This document shows positions 14,422-23,933 of a stretch of 64,000 nt of DNA, in pieces. The stretch is taken from positions 10,405,001-10,469,000 of the forward strand of contig JAKCOZ010000020.1 in the NCBI GenBank assembly GCA_022605955.1, read 5' to 3'. Position 1 is the stretch's first letter; each line of letters begins with the position of its first letter. The position numbers and the translations under genes were made by a program. Below the pieces are notes generated by a model. That model was not told where the DNA came from, made no database searches, and worked only from the letters and a program-made list of their open reading frames with translations. Source of the DNA: Rallus limicola (lineage: Eukaryota > Chordata > Aves > Gruiformes > Rallidae).

Positions 14422-17400
14422 CTGGGAAATAGAGAAAGGGAATAAAGGGCATTCTAACATTTCTGCTGAATGATGGCTACTCTTTGCAAAGTGCTGTGAA
14501 GCTTGTTAGATTTTGACCGTTTATGGGAACCTTATTGCTATTAGATCCTGTGAAACAACTATAACTAAGAGTGCTGGTCCTTTTTACATGGAAGATCAGC
14601 ACTGTGTGTTAAATCATTTTCTTGGAAGAGCCTGGAAGAAATTAGAAATGTGATTGGTACCATAAGAGCAAATGATCAGCAATATTTAAATTGCCAATAT
14701 CTTTTACTGGAAAGGACTATGCATGCCAGATTTGGATGCACATGTACACTGTCCCATGTTTTATCCTTGGGACACGACTGTGCGCTAATGATTATTGTTA
14801 TTAATAATCCTGCTTTTTTTACTGTTGGGTCTGTTGTGTGCCCAGAAGGTTTGGGTCCATCATAGCTTGTGCTGTACAGAACATTTATAGAAAGGCAGCT
14901 GCCCCAAATTACTGTTAAAATCTGTAATGACAGAGTCAGCTAAAGAGATGGGGGGAGGAAGTCAATAGCCCAGTAATGCAATTATGGCAGAGTTATAATT
15001 AGTGATCAAAACACTCCAGCTTCCTAACCATTGCCAAGTGGTCTTCAATGTGCCAAAAGGAACAACTATAAGCCAAGATTTGAACAGTAACTTAGTGGTG
15101 TTGGAGGATTTTTACAAGTGTACCTACCATACATGCACATTCAATGCATGTCATTGCCCATTAACCAGATTTAATAATGCTTTGCAGAACTGCAGTTTTC
15201 ATTAGCAATCACCTTGGAGTGCTAAAAGGGACAAATGACAGGATGAGCACATAAAATAAAGAAATTTTTACAATTCAGCCTGCTGAATGCAGAATATAGT
15301 CACATTTCTTTTAGAGTGAGCACAGTCAAGAGAAGCCCAAAGGTGCCTGAGTTGCTTACAATGCTGAGTGCCAAGGAAATCCTTTTGTACCAGAAGAGAG
15401 ACCTGTAATCAAGCATCACTCAATACCTGTTTGACAAAGCCAGGTACCAGAGATATACAGTTACCTAAAGACTTTTCACTTTGATATAAAACCTTGCCCA
15501 CAAGCAAGGCATCAGTTTCTCATTTATGATGACATGTTGAGGGAGAAACCAGCCACATATTTATAGGCCTATTTTGTTCTATTATTATTTAATTAGTAAG
15601 AAACTGTCATCCAGTTTGTTATTAATTTATTTTAAAAGGTCCCAAGTGAGATCATGGGGGTATTTAATCTTGAGTTTGCAACCTGATTTCATGAAAGATT
15701 TTTGTCTCAATAATGTTGAAAAAAATATTCCAATTCCAACACATTCCTTGAAAGGGAAGGTCATTCCTTAGTGACTTCATGTACACATTTGCTTTTAGCA
15801 ATAGCAGATGAATTCCCATTGAGAAAAATTTAATTAAACTGACAATCTTGCTAAGTCATGTAGTTAGTAGCTGGTAGGTAAATAAAAAGAACTCAGACTT
15901 ATTTGTTCTCAGTTCTTAATCACCCAATAGTCATTCCATAATTGAATTAAAGTACTTAACCATTCTAATGCAAATTGACTGGTTTATAGTTCTTCAATGA
16001 GTAAATTATTGCAAATCAGGTACACATGATGTCAACATTATTCACTTGCAGTTAATTTGTCTTCATAATAATTGAGCTAATGTTTATTTATTCCTGAACT
16101 AGATGTCTTTTTATTTGTGAAGATTGAAAATTAAAAACTCGGATGGCTTCAAAAAATAAACTCTCTTCTTGGTTTTCTTTTTCTCTTTTTAATTAAAAAA
16201 AAAATCAGACAAGAAGACAGAGAATCCAGGAGGGATGCAGATCATAACAGCAGGCCAGCTTCCACTGCAGTTTTAATAAAGTGCAAACAAATGAACTGTA
16301 GACAACAAGAACATTGCTAAATACCTGAGAAGGAAAACAAGAGTCCTTATCAAAACATACAATCTGTTAAAAATCCTTTTTAATGGTTAAAAAATTGGAA
16401 GGACTTGCCTACAAAGAGGAATTGTCCTCAGTAAGAAGGCGTTTTAATTAGAGAACCATGATTCATGATTTAACAGAATATTTTAGTAGATATGTGCTGC
16501 TTTAAAAAAATGTCTATTTCACTTCTAACATACTAACTAGGCAGAATTTACTGGAATTTACTCCAGTTACAGACAAGTAGTAGACAAGTCAACAACCACA
16601 CACAGCAAACACTATGTCATGAATCTAAAAAGCCAGCGAGGCAGGAATTAACTACAAACAGAAGGTTAACTTCTTTGCTAGTTAGAGCAAGCTAATTGGA
16701 GAAGGTACAAGTACCACGGATTTTGATCTGAAACAGGTGAAAATGTAGCTTCTTGTAATTGATGGCTAATTGATTGCAATTAGCATTTGGTAAACAGGTA
16801 CCCTTAGCCATACTAAAAGAGGTGGTGGAGCTTTTGCTGCTGCAAGGTTTTTAGGTCTGTTAAGAGCTTAAAGAAGCTGTCTGAAAGTATTAAAAAAAGG
16901 TAATTTTTATTTGTTCAACTCTTTTTGTATGTAAGAGCTCTCTTGCCTTTGTTTTACAGAAATGAGATAATAGTCTATGGAGTAGTGCTTGGAATGAAAA
17001 AACCTGAAAGTTGCTGACTGCTTTTGAGGGACCTTGGTCAGCTGCTCAGAGGGGTGAATTACACTTCTAATATAGGGGAAGTTGTACTGATAAATGAATT
17101 CATAAGGATTATAATAACTTTGTTTTCTTTTATAATAGTTTTGCTTTATCTTGCTTTGTTTGTTTTGCTTTTTATTGGTTTGGTTTTGTATTTCATGTTG
17201 TCAGCACCTAATTGCACCACGTACTAATCTGGTGCATTTGGTTGTGGGGTATGTATCTCCAGATACACAAGGGGAAGAAGCACTGCTTTGTTCTCTGAGG
17301 ATCACCAGGACTTGTGATAAAACAAATCTAACTTGTTAAAAGGTTAATGATTATTTTATGTGATGATAGCGAAGTACAGATGTTTTTATAGCTTTACTTG

Positions 17401-17872
17401 AATGAAAGTAATAGGTAATTCCTAATGTGCTTTCAAAGCCTTGAGTCGGAGTTAGATACCATGATTGGGGGGGGGGGGGGGTACACAGTAGTTTTGTGCT
17501 GCCGTATGTTTTAAAACTTTCATCTGGTTGTGGGGTGCACTTTGATGCATGAATATTGTATGTGATACTTGTTATGTAGAGCTTTTCAGAAAAAAAATAG
17601 TAAGAAGATCTGTAGATCCCAGTGCCTGTTGTCTGTGTAGTCTCATATTTTCCCTGCCTTTCCCTTTCCAGGAAAACTTGGCTGCAGGTCAATGAAGCTA
17701 AGAGGACCTAACTCTGAGTTTCTAAAGGAGTTAAACAGAAATTATCCTCTCTACTTCTGGAGGAAGTCAGTTGAATTTCCTGGCTTAGGAGGAGACAATA
17801 GATTAAGAATATGTTCCTTCCTCTCTACTCTTACCTTTATATGTTGTTAACTGCTGAATGGCTTGGCCAAAT
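14422..17872. other. Non-coding flank left of the provirus
   Basis: I see no supported gene. The sequence is AT-rich, with a T/G-rich low-complexity run near 17140-17195 and a 15-base G run at 17467-17481. On the minus strand, positions 17829-17835 read as a good splice donor (AAAG then GTAAGAG), 38 bases beyond the end of the proviral LTR. Confidence 0.6.
17467..17481 (+). repeat. Homopolymer of 15 G
   Basis: An uninterrupted run of 15 guanines follows ATGATT. Such runs are unstable, can form G-quadruplexes and are often mis-sized in assemblies, so the exact length is uncertain. Confidence 0.9.
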
Positions 17873-17918
17873 TGTTATCGACAAAATTTACACTCACTCT
17901 TGAATGTAATAGCAGCAG

Positions 17919-17924
17919 TTTAAT
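17919..17924 (-). terminator. LTR polyadenylation signal ATTAAA
   Basis: The minus strand reads ATTAAA within CTCTGATTAAACTGCTG. It lies about 80 bases downstream of the TATA box, the place expected near the R/U5 junction. A TACA cleavage-like site follows about 15 bases on. ATTAAA is the common variant of AATAAA, and no AATAAA occurs nearby in this part of the LTR. Confidence 0.65.
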
Positions 17925-18004
17925 CAGAGAAAGAAAACAGCGGCGCCGGGCGGGCAGGGACCGAAGTCACACTACTGCCGCGCTAAGGGAGAGGGGATTA
18001 CAGA

Positions 18005-18012
18005 TATTTATA
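18005..18012 (-). promoter_or_regulatory. LTR TATA box
   Basis: The minus strand reads TATAAATA in the context GAGTATAAATATCTG, just upstream of the CpG-rich R/U5 region. Transcription would start about 25-30 bases downstream, near 17975-17980, and run leftwards through R and U5 into the host flank. This is inferred from position and not measured. Confidence 0.7.
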
Positions 18013-18435
18013 CTCAGTAATAAACAATACAATCATCTTGAGGTTATTGCCTCATCTTTCGACTAACAATTGCTATAGTCCATATATGACGTTTTTCTTC
18101 ATTTTTCTTCTCCAATTATTAACCAGTTTCTCAATCTTCTTCACAGTGGTTAACTCTGGCCCATTGATGTGTTCTTGAGATTAGGGTCTTGTACCTCTCT
18201 TTCATAATCGTGGGCTCCGTCCTGTCACAAAAGCAGCTTGTTCTTGTTTTATCGCAGTTCTGTTCTTTTGAAACTAGTTCATAACAGGATATACACTAGA
18301 CGTAAGGATTTTTGCGGATAACATATAAGCATTCTATTTGTTTAAGCAAGCATGAAGGTTTCTTAAGCTTCCATTTAGTTTCTGTTATACATTTATCAAA
18401 TAATTACAAGGAATCAGCAAACGTTAGTAACAATT

Positions 18436-18451
18436 CCACCCCTTTTCTTTT
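18436..18451 (-). other. Polypurine tract (plus-strand primer site)
   Basis: The minus strand reads AAAAGAAAAGGGGTGG, followed by AAT and then the TG that opens U3. This is the primer position for second-strand DNA synthesis in retroviruses and confirms the orientation and the U3 start. It begins only three bases after the env stop codon (18455-18457). Confidence 0.85.
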
Positions 18452-18454
18452 GAA

Positions 18455-20236
18455 TTACCCGTTTGCTGATTCTATGGTTCGGATAGTAAGGATTTCGATT
18501 CGATCTATTCGTCGTTTTATCACTACCACTAACTTATTAAGAATACAAGGTCCTAAAGTTATCACCAGGATAAAAATAATCATAGGCCCCGTGATCGTGG
18601 ATAATAAAGTCGTCAGCCAAGGTGACCAATTAAACCAGTTTTCGTACCAGGGAGCTTGAGCTTCTCGTTCCCTTTTTCTTTGTTCTAACCTATCCCTTAC
18701 TTTAGCTAAGGAGTCACGGACTATTCCTGTATGATCTGCGTAGAAGCAACATTCTTCTCCCAGAGCGACACATAGTCCTCCTTCTCTTAAGAACACCAGA
18801 TCTAAACCTCTTCGATTTTGCAGAACTACTTCTGATAGGGAAGTCAATGATTTCTCCAGATACGAGATTGATTTTTCCAATTGCGCCAAATCTTTGTCGA
18901 CAGCAGCCTGTAATGCTGACAGTCCTTTTTGTTGCAGTATTATGGAGGTAGTTCCCATCCCTACTCCTACTATACTGAGACCCACGAGGGTAGCTACAGT
19001 AAGAGCTGTTATAGGCTCTCTTTTGTATCTGGAGAAGTCATTTTCCTGAGCTCCCATTACCTCAGCTGAGGAGTGTATCATTATTCGTGGCACTATTGTA
19101 ACGTGGACACAAAATTCAAGGTTGGCGTATACAACTGGCAATGACAAACAAGGTTGGAGGCCCGACTTTGAACATATCCACCAAGATCCGTTATTGGGGA
19201 TTATCCATTTCCATCTGTTAGCAGGCAAAGAGGTCTCGTTCCAAATTAAAGATGAGTTACAGGGGCTTTGTTGTTGACTTGAGATTTTTCCTATACACTG
19301 CCCCTTTCCTGTTATTTCTGGTAAGGTAATTTTTGCCTTCTGCTGATCTGTGTTCGACCAATTACACTGAGGGGGAGGCATGGTCATGTTTCCCACATAA
19401 AAAGGGATGGGGGTTGCTATGCCTTCATAATAAGGAGGTCTAATTCCATAACAGAACCAACACTCACTAGTGATGTTGGGATGGGTTTGGTTAATTACTG
19501 TGAATGCAGCTTTCATTAGTGTCCAGAGAGGGTTTGTCCAGGGAATGTAGGATTCGTGCCTTTTTTGAGATGTAAATTGAGAAGGCACCATCGTTGTGGG
19601 TAAAACTGTGCTAGTAACTTGGGGGGTTGGTTTCTTTTTGGCAAAAGACAAAAGGACTGGATTGGGTCCTAGTACCAAAGGTGGTGAGGATATTCTTTTC
19701 TTTTGGATATGAAAAAATCCTCCTGGGTCTTTACCAGTCACATAATACCTCAGGCCCCATGTTTTCCCAATTAGCCATGTTGAATCTTCATGTTTCATTA
19801 CTATTAAACTTAAACTTCCATTTGAATACCATTTTATGGATAGAAACTGATCCTGCTCGGTTGGAATCCAGGCTGATGCTATAGTTTCACAACCCCAGTA
19901 CCCACAAAAGTATTCTTCTGGTTGATTACAATACCCTTTTCCTGGATTAGAGCTAGGGCATCCATAAAAGGGTATTTTTTCATCACATTTTCCTTTAACA
20001 ATTGGGGTTCCTGACCCTGTGTTTGTAACTGGTATTCTGTCTCGGCTATTGATTTGATTGACTAGAGAACATGTAGTAGTTAAAAAGTATGGTATTCCTG
20101 AAGTAATGACTGTCTGAACGATTCTGTTTTCTGAACCATTTCCAGATCCTTTCAAGACCCATTCGAATGGCTGATGTCCATCCCCATGGGGGATCAAAAG
20201 AATATTAAGGAGGAGGTAAAACCGTCTGCCCCACAT
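18455..20236 (-). CDS. env: Intact endogenous retroviral envelope (gamma-type)
   Basis: A single uninterrupted frame of 593 residues encodes a surface (SU) and transmembrane (TM) envelope precursor, the glycoprotein that mediates receptor binding and membrane fusion. A hydrophobic signal segment lies at about 5-20. SU carries a CWFC motif at 259-262, typical of gamma-type SU that bonds covalently to TM, and about nine N-glycosylation sequons. A furin-type RYKR site lies at 403-406, followed by a hydrophobic fusion peptide at about 407-428. TM has a helical heptad region, an immunosuppressive-domain-like segment at about 472-488 and the CX6CC motif at C489, C496 and C497. A tryptophan-rich membrane-proximal region (about 530-540), a membrane span at about 541-565 and a cytoplasmic tail of about 28 residues complete it. 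The start is the first ATG after an in-frame TAA two codons upstream. Length and domain order match complete gamma-type envelopes. No frameshift or internal stop is present. Expression and fusion activity are unknown. Confidence 0.95.
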   Translation of the reverse strand: MWGRRFYLLLNILLIPHGDGHQPFEWVLKGSGNGSENRIVQTVITSGIPYFLTTTCSLVNQINSRDRIPVTNTGSGTPIVKGKCDEKIPFYGCPSSNPGKGYCNQPEEYFCGYWGCETIASAWIPTEQDQFLSIKWYSNGSLSLIVMKHEDSTWLIGKTWGLRYYVTGKDPGGFFHIQKKRISSPPLVLGPNPVLLSFAKKKPTPQVTSTVLPTTMVPSQFTSQKRHESYIPWTNPLWTLMKAAFTVINQTHPNITSECWFCYGIRPPYYEGIATPIPFYVGNMTMPPPQCNWSNTDQQKAKITLPEITGKGQCIGKISSQQQSPCNSSLIWNETSLPANRWKWIIPNNGSWWICSKSGLQPCLSLPVVYANLEFCVHVTIVPRIMIHSSAEVMGAQENDFSRYKREPITALTVATLVGLSIVGVGMGTTSIILQQKGLSALQAAVDKDLAQLEKSISYLEKSLTSLSEVVLQNRRGLDLVFLREGGLCVALGEECCFYADHTGIVRDSLAKVRDRLEQRKREREAQAPWYENWFNWSPWLTTLLSTITGPMIIFILVITLGPCILNKLVVVIKRRIDRIEILTIRTIESANG

Positions 20237-20254
20237 GTTTTACTGGCTTTGCCT

Positions 20255-20290
20255 TTTCCCACGGTCTGTCCTGGGCAAAGGACAACCGGT
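20255..20290 (-). promoter_or_regulatory. Likely env splice acceptor
   Basis: On the minus strand the sequence GGTTGTCCTTTGCCCAG precedes a G, giving a pyrimidine-rich acceptor whose AG lies at 20271-20272. The env ATG is 34 bases further on. Retroviral env is normally translated from a spliced message, and this is where the acceptor should be. The matching proviral donor in the leader has been deleted, so only an external donor could use it. Confidence 0.6.
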
Positions 20291-20350
20291 TAAATTGTCT
20301 TCTGGTCAACAGCTCAGTGTCTTCAGGGGCGGTTTTGCTTCTCTACTCCT

Positions 20351-20479
20351 TTAGGCATAGGAGGGTCCTTGATCTAGAGTTTTTCGTTGGTTCAGTTTCC
20401 ACTTAAACTGTTTTTTGCATTTATTAATTACTTTGTTTCGATCAGTCTCATAGAATTCCCACCAATATGGAATTAATAA
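20351..20479 (-). pseudogene. Short ORF remnant upstream of env, possible end of pol
   Basis: A 42-codon open stretch runs from just inside the 5' LTR remnant junction to a stop at 20351-20353. It encodes a basic, lysine-rich peptide with a PYWWEFYE segment. It lies where the C-terminal end of pol (integrase) would be in a gamma-type provirus, shortly before env. I do not recognise a catalytic motif, and 42 open codons can occur by chance, so the pol identity is inferred from position. Its upstream part is cut off by the deletion that removed gag and pol. Confidence 0.35.
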
Positions 20480-20482
20480 TTA

Positions 20483-20524
20483 ATTTATCAAATAATTACA
20501 AGGAATCAGCAAACGTTAGTAACA
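20483..20524 (-). repeat. 42-bp remnant of the 5' LTR
   Basis: These 42 bases are identical to 18391-18432, the U3 start of the 3' LTR, and three further bases (ATT) also match. The identity stops abruptly at 20483, where AT-rich internal sequence begins. It is the only part of the 5' LTR left, so about 518 bp of LTR plus leader, gag and most of pol were lost in one or more deletions. The identity is consistent with recent divergence, but 42 bases are too few for dating. Confidence 0.9.
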
Positions 20525-23206
20525 ATTAGCAATTTGAAGCTGTAGAACATGATCTTGTCAGCTGGCTGGTGGAGACAAACCACTGGTGTGAGATCGTGTG
20601 GTGCTTTTTTTTCTCCCTTGCAAAGAGAGCAAGGGATGACTCAGAGTACTCTTAGCTTGCTCCTGCTCCTTCTTGGGTGTCTGAATTCATGACACCTCTT
20701 CCTTAACAAAAATCCCCCTTGTAGGATTGCTCAATTATACTTGTCTGCACTAAACCTGCAATGCCTAATCCGATAGAAGCTTGGAATGGGATTGTGAATG
20801 CTTTTGTAGTTGTTAGCTGCATTTATAATACCCATAATTTTTAACTTTCAGAGTTAAAATATGTTCGTTTCTGGCACTTTTTGACAGTTACAAATAAATA
20901 CCTTGCACACTGGGAGCTCCAAGCACAAAGTGGCTTACTTGAAAGAGTTTTACCCAAGGTTAGAAATTAAGGTTACCATCAAAGGCAGCTAATTGGATTG
21001 CAGGGCTTGTTGCCTGTTTAAGAGGCATCAGATGTGCAAATCCTCCCATTGTTATGCTTGACACGTAGCAACAATTAAAGCTTTTACCTGAAAACACCAG
21101 ACAATTGTATGCATATAAAAGGGAGAGTGGCAAAATCTTTCTTTTTGCAGTATACTGAAGAGAAAATGATGGTCCATACCTGATTAGGGTAACAAATGTA
21201 CAGGAGGTGTAAAACTCGACTTCTACTTTGTCTGGATATTCTAAATGAAGGGTTTAATTTGAAAACATTACAAATCTGGCTTGACTCTAACTCTGACTAA
21301 CCTCTGGCTCTTTGAGTTCCTGCTAATGAGATGCTATTTATCAAACTCTACTATGAGTTATACTTTCTTTAAAAGAGTTCTGCTGGCAATATGATTATTT
21401 GGTTTGAAGACTGTCACCTTTGCGGTCTCTGATTATTAGAGTTATCCTCTTGTCAGTTGCTTTCACTGTGCAGTTAAAAATATAATATCTGTCTTGACAA
21501 TGGATATGTGCTGTCTTAGCCCAAAATGCCCTAGCCAACAATTCCTTTTTTTATCCTATATGGGAGTAAAATCTATCTCAATATATTTTTATTTCTATGA
21601 TCTAAATGGGGAGTTATCTGAAGATGCTAGTGCTTTGGCTTTACTTCAACTTGTAGACTGTGATGATGGGTAGTGGGTGTTAAACACCTCCCAGAAGTGT
21701 GGGATATTGGTTGTTAAATATTTTCTTCTATAGTTTCAGCACACCTGTAATAGAGATCAGTGTTGGTGTATCTGCTGTCAGTAAGGCACAGCAGAAAGGT
21801 GGGGGTTTTAACCGTGAGAGGAATGAGGTTTAGAACCTGCTTTTCAATATCTAGAGTGGGGCAAGCACTACAAGTGTCTGTAAACTGTGGGAATGAATGT
21901 TTGATGTGTTTGTAACAATAGCACAGGGTTAGACTTGATTTAGGAGCTGCATCAGTATGGCTGTTAGATCTTCATTCTACTTAGTGTGAGGCAAGCAGAA
22001 AGGTGAAGTGAGTCAATCAAGCTGGGGCAGCTGTTAAAGAGGCCAAATTAAAGCCTGGCCTGGCACTTGTGCTCCACCCTCAGTTCCTGACTGCTCAGCC
22101 AAGGTGCCATAAGTATCTCAGCTGCTGTTTTCCCCCCCATAGGACTGGGAAAACTGTCTCCATTTTTTTCTGGTGTTGCATGGGATTGTCCAGCTAGACC
22201 AGAATGTGTTTCTCGTTTTCACATGTTTTTCATTATTCATGGTGAAATGGCAGAGATCAGGGAAAGCATCAGTAAGGAAATGAGGAAAGAAAAGCAACTA
22301 CAAAAAAGAGAATTACTCAAGTCTCTAATAACACATGATCGTTGACCATGGGTTTTGTCTCTGCAGTTGAGCAAGGCTGATGAATCACCATCCTCTTCAT
22401 TCTTGTCAATGCAAAAAAACCCCAAAACTTTTGGAGTAGAGAGACTTTAGATCTTCAAGTACCAGAACCTGTTCTGCAGTGAATATTTCACTGTGATGTT
22501 GGTGTCGGTGTTCCTGAAGTATTATTTTGCCATTTACATAGTCTGAACTGTGGGCAGATCTTAAAAAGAAAAAAAAAAACCACACCAACACAAAATCAAA
22601 ACTACAACCTCATGCTGATCAAGCCAGAAAGATTTAGAAAGCTGCTGTCTTGTTATCTTTCAGCTGAAGATTATAGTTTGCAGGAGAGCTGCTTGGCTTT
22701 TTCCCTTTATGCCCAGCTAGGTAGTTATCATCTCTGAAGTGAATCAGTAGCATTTATTTTCATTTCATTGGTGTCACCATCTCTGTAAATTGGGACTGTT
22801 GGCAATATCTATGAAGAGGCATATGCCCAGCACCTTGCAAGACACTGCTCCTTACAGTAAAAGGCAACCTGCTGGAGTTCAGTGCAGTTTGGAAGTAAGA
22901 AAGCAAACTGAGGTCACAGTTGACTGCCCCTTCTACATCATGTCTGTAGGCGAAATTCTGTATTCAAGGACATCAGAGGTTTGAAACTCTTACACTGAGA
23001 AATACATGCTTGTTGCAAGTCTTGCTATTCCTTTGTTAATTGTCTTCATGCTTTACTTTCCTCAGTAATAATAGGTGTGACACTAATGGTGATATCATGT
23101 ACCATTTGTGACTGTAGCTTAGTGTAATTGTGAATAAGGACACAATGATGTCATGAAAGGCCAAAATCAAAACTCAGTAGTCTTGCTGACTATTAAGTAG
23201 GTATAC
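20525..23206. other. Non-coding flank right of the provirus
   Basis: I see no supported gene. The sequence is AT-rich host DNA, with a T run followed by a C/T tract near 20605 and short open frames only. Two overlapping minus-strand frames at 22237-22591 have no recognisable features. Confidence 0.6.
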
Positions 23207-23933
23207 TTTATTGCAGGTTATACACATATTTATGGTCTTTCTGAGAAATAATTAACATATGACTTTTCTGAGAATTCATTATCATAGGTTTCCACCCTTT
23301 CCTGCATGCATATTAAAGTCTTTAGGTGGTCTCCAAGGAGCCTGGTGGTCATTTATTTCATCCACTAGACTTTATCGCTGTGTTTTTCTGTGAACTCTAG
23401 CCCATATCTTCCTCCTTATTTACCAGAGCCCCATGACTGGTCTTGGGGCTACTTGTAGCCTTGAGTGTTCTTCTCAGAGATGGTCCTGCTAGAAAGCTTC
23501 CAATGTGCTGGTACACACATTCCACAGTACCATTCTTGCAAAATGTATTATTGGTATCTACAAAAGTCTAGATAGTAAGTCTCTGTTCGATTCATTGCTG
23601 CATAGTATGTTGTTGACAGCCACAAAACTCCAGACAATAAGACCCCATTAAATTCAATCCTCTTATCTATAATAATGATAATGGTCTCATACTGCAGCTC
23701 TGTCTCTAGGCACTGGAAGTAGTATGGTAATTCCTTCTCAAAAGGAATTAAAAATTTAAAAATAAAAGGATTTTTTAAAAATTGATTGGGATCAGTAAAA
23801 GGAATGTCAACATTTCTAGGAAAAAAGGTTGTAAAAACCTCCTGAAAAATCTGGTACAATATGGTTAGGATCAGCCAAATATGTTTTTGGGAAGAGTAAA
23901 GACAGTTGTATTTAACCAAGCATTAGCATGATC
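23207..23933 (-). mobile_element. Possible degenerate LTR-type element
   Basis: Minus-strand evidence is weak but convergent. An LTR-like promoter end has ATAAATAT (23226-23233) and AATAAA (23207-23212) close together, as in some avian LTRs. Further upstream in that sense lie broken coding-like segments: a 20-codon open piece at 23874-23933 containing WLNTTVF, ended by TGA, and a partly overlapping 123-codon frame at 23548-23919 in another phase, with segments such as DPNQFLKNPF. The pattern suggests an old frameshifted internal region next to its 3' LTR. I could not match it to a specific family, and no second LTR or target duplication was found. The alternative is chance open frames in AT-rich DNA. 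Confidence 0.25.

Larger units (their letters stand above)
17873..18432 (-). repeat. 3' LTR of the provirus (560 bp)
   Basis: The right boundary (the U3 start in proviral sense) is fixed by the polypurine tract that abuts it and by a second copy of the same 42 bases at the other end of the element. The left boundary is set at the terminal CA of U5, which pairs with the U3 start as TGTTA/TAACA. Inside are a TATA box (18005-18012), a CpG-rich stretch (17938-17995, about seven CpGs in some 50 bases) and an ATTAAA signal (17919-17924). U3 is therefore roughly 455 bp and R plus U5 about 100 bp. The LTR could still act as a promoter into the left flank and as a polyadenylation site for env. Confidence 0.88.
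17873..20524 (-). mobile_element. Truncated gammaretrovirus-like endogenous provirus
   Basis: The element reads right to left. Its outer ends are TG...CA type: the left edge starts TGTTATCG, the right edge ends CGTTAGTAACA, and these contain the short inverted repeat TGTTA/TAACA. From 5' to 3' it contains a 42-bp 5' LTR remnant, a short open remnant, an env splice acceptor, an intact env ORF, a polypurine tract and a complete 3' LTR. The leader, primer-binding site, gag and essentially all of pol are missing, so it cannot replicate. The bases flanking the two edges (AAAT on the left, ATTA on the right) do not form a direct repeat, so there is no visible target-site duplication. The open env and undecayed CpGs in the LTR suggest a fairly young insertion, which is inference. 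Assignment to the gamma-like class rests on the env layout. Confidence 0.93.

Noticed and set aside
17835..17872. Sequence after the LTR (ATTTGGCC...) resembling a retroviral primer-binding site plus splice donor
   Set aside because: The bases after TGG do not match any tRNA 3' end I know, and the donor is only about 40 bases away. It is more simply host flank, since this LTR is the 3' one.
18312..18659. 115-codon plus-strand ORF across the LTR/env boundary
   Set aside because: It runs antisense through U3, the polypurine tract and the env C-terminus, and no such gene is known in gamma-type elements.
19627..19884. 85-codon plus-strand ORF inside the provirus
   Set aside because: It is antisense to env, with no domain or start context of its own. 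It is a shadow frame of the real gene.
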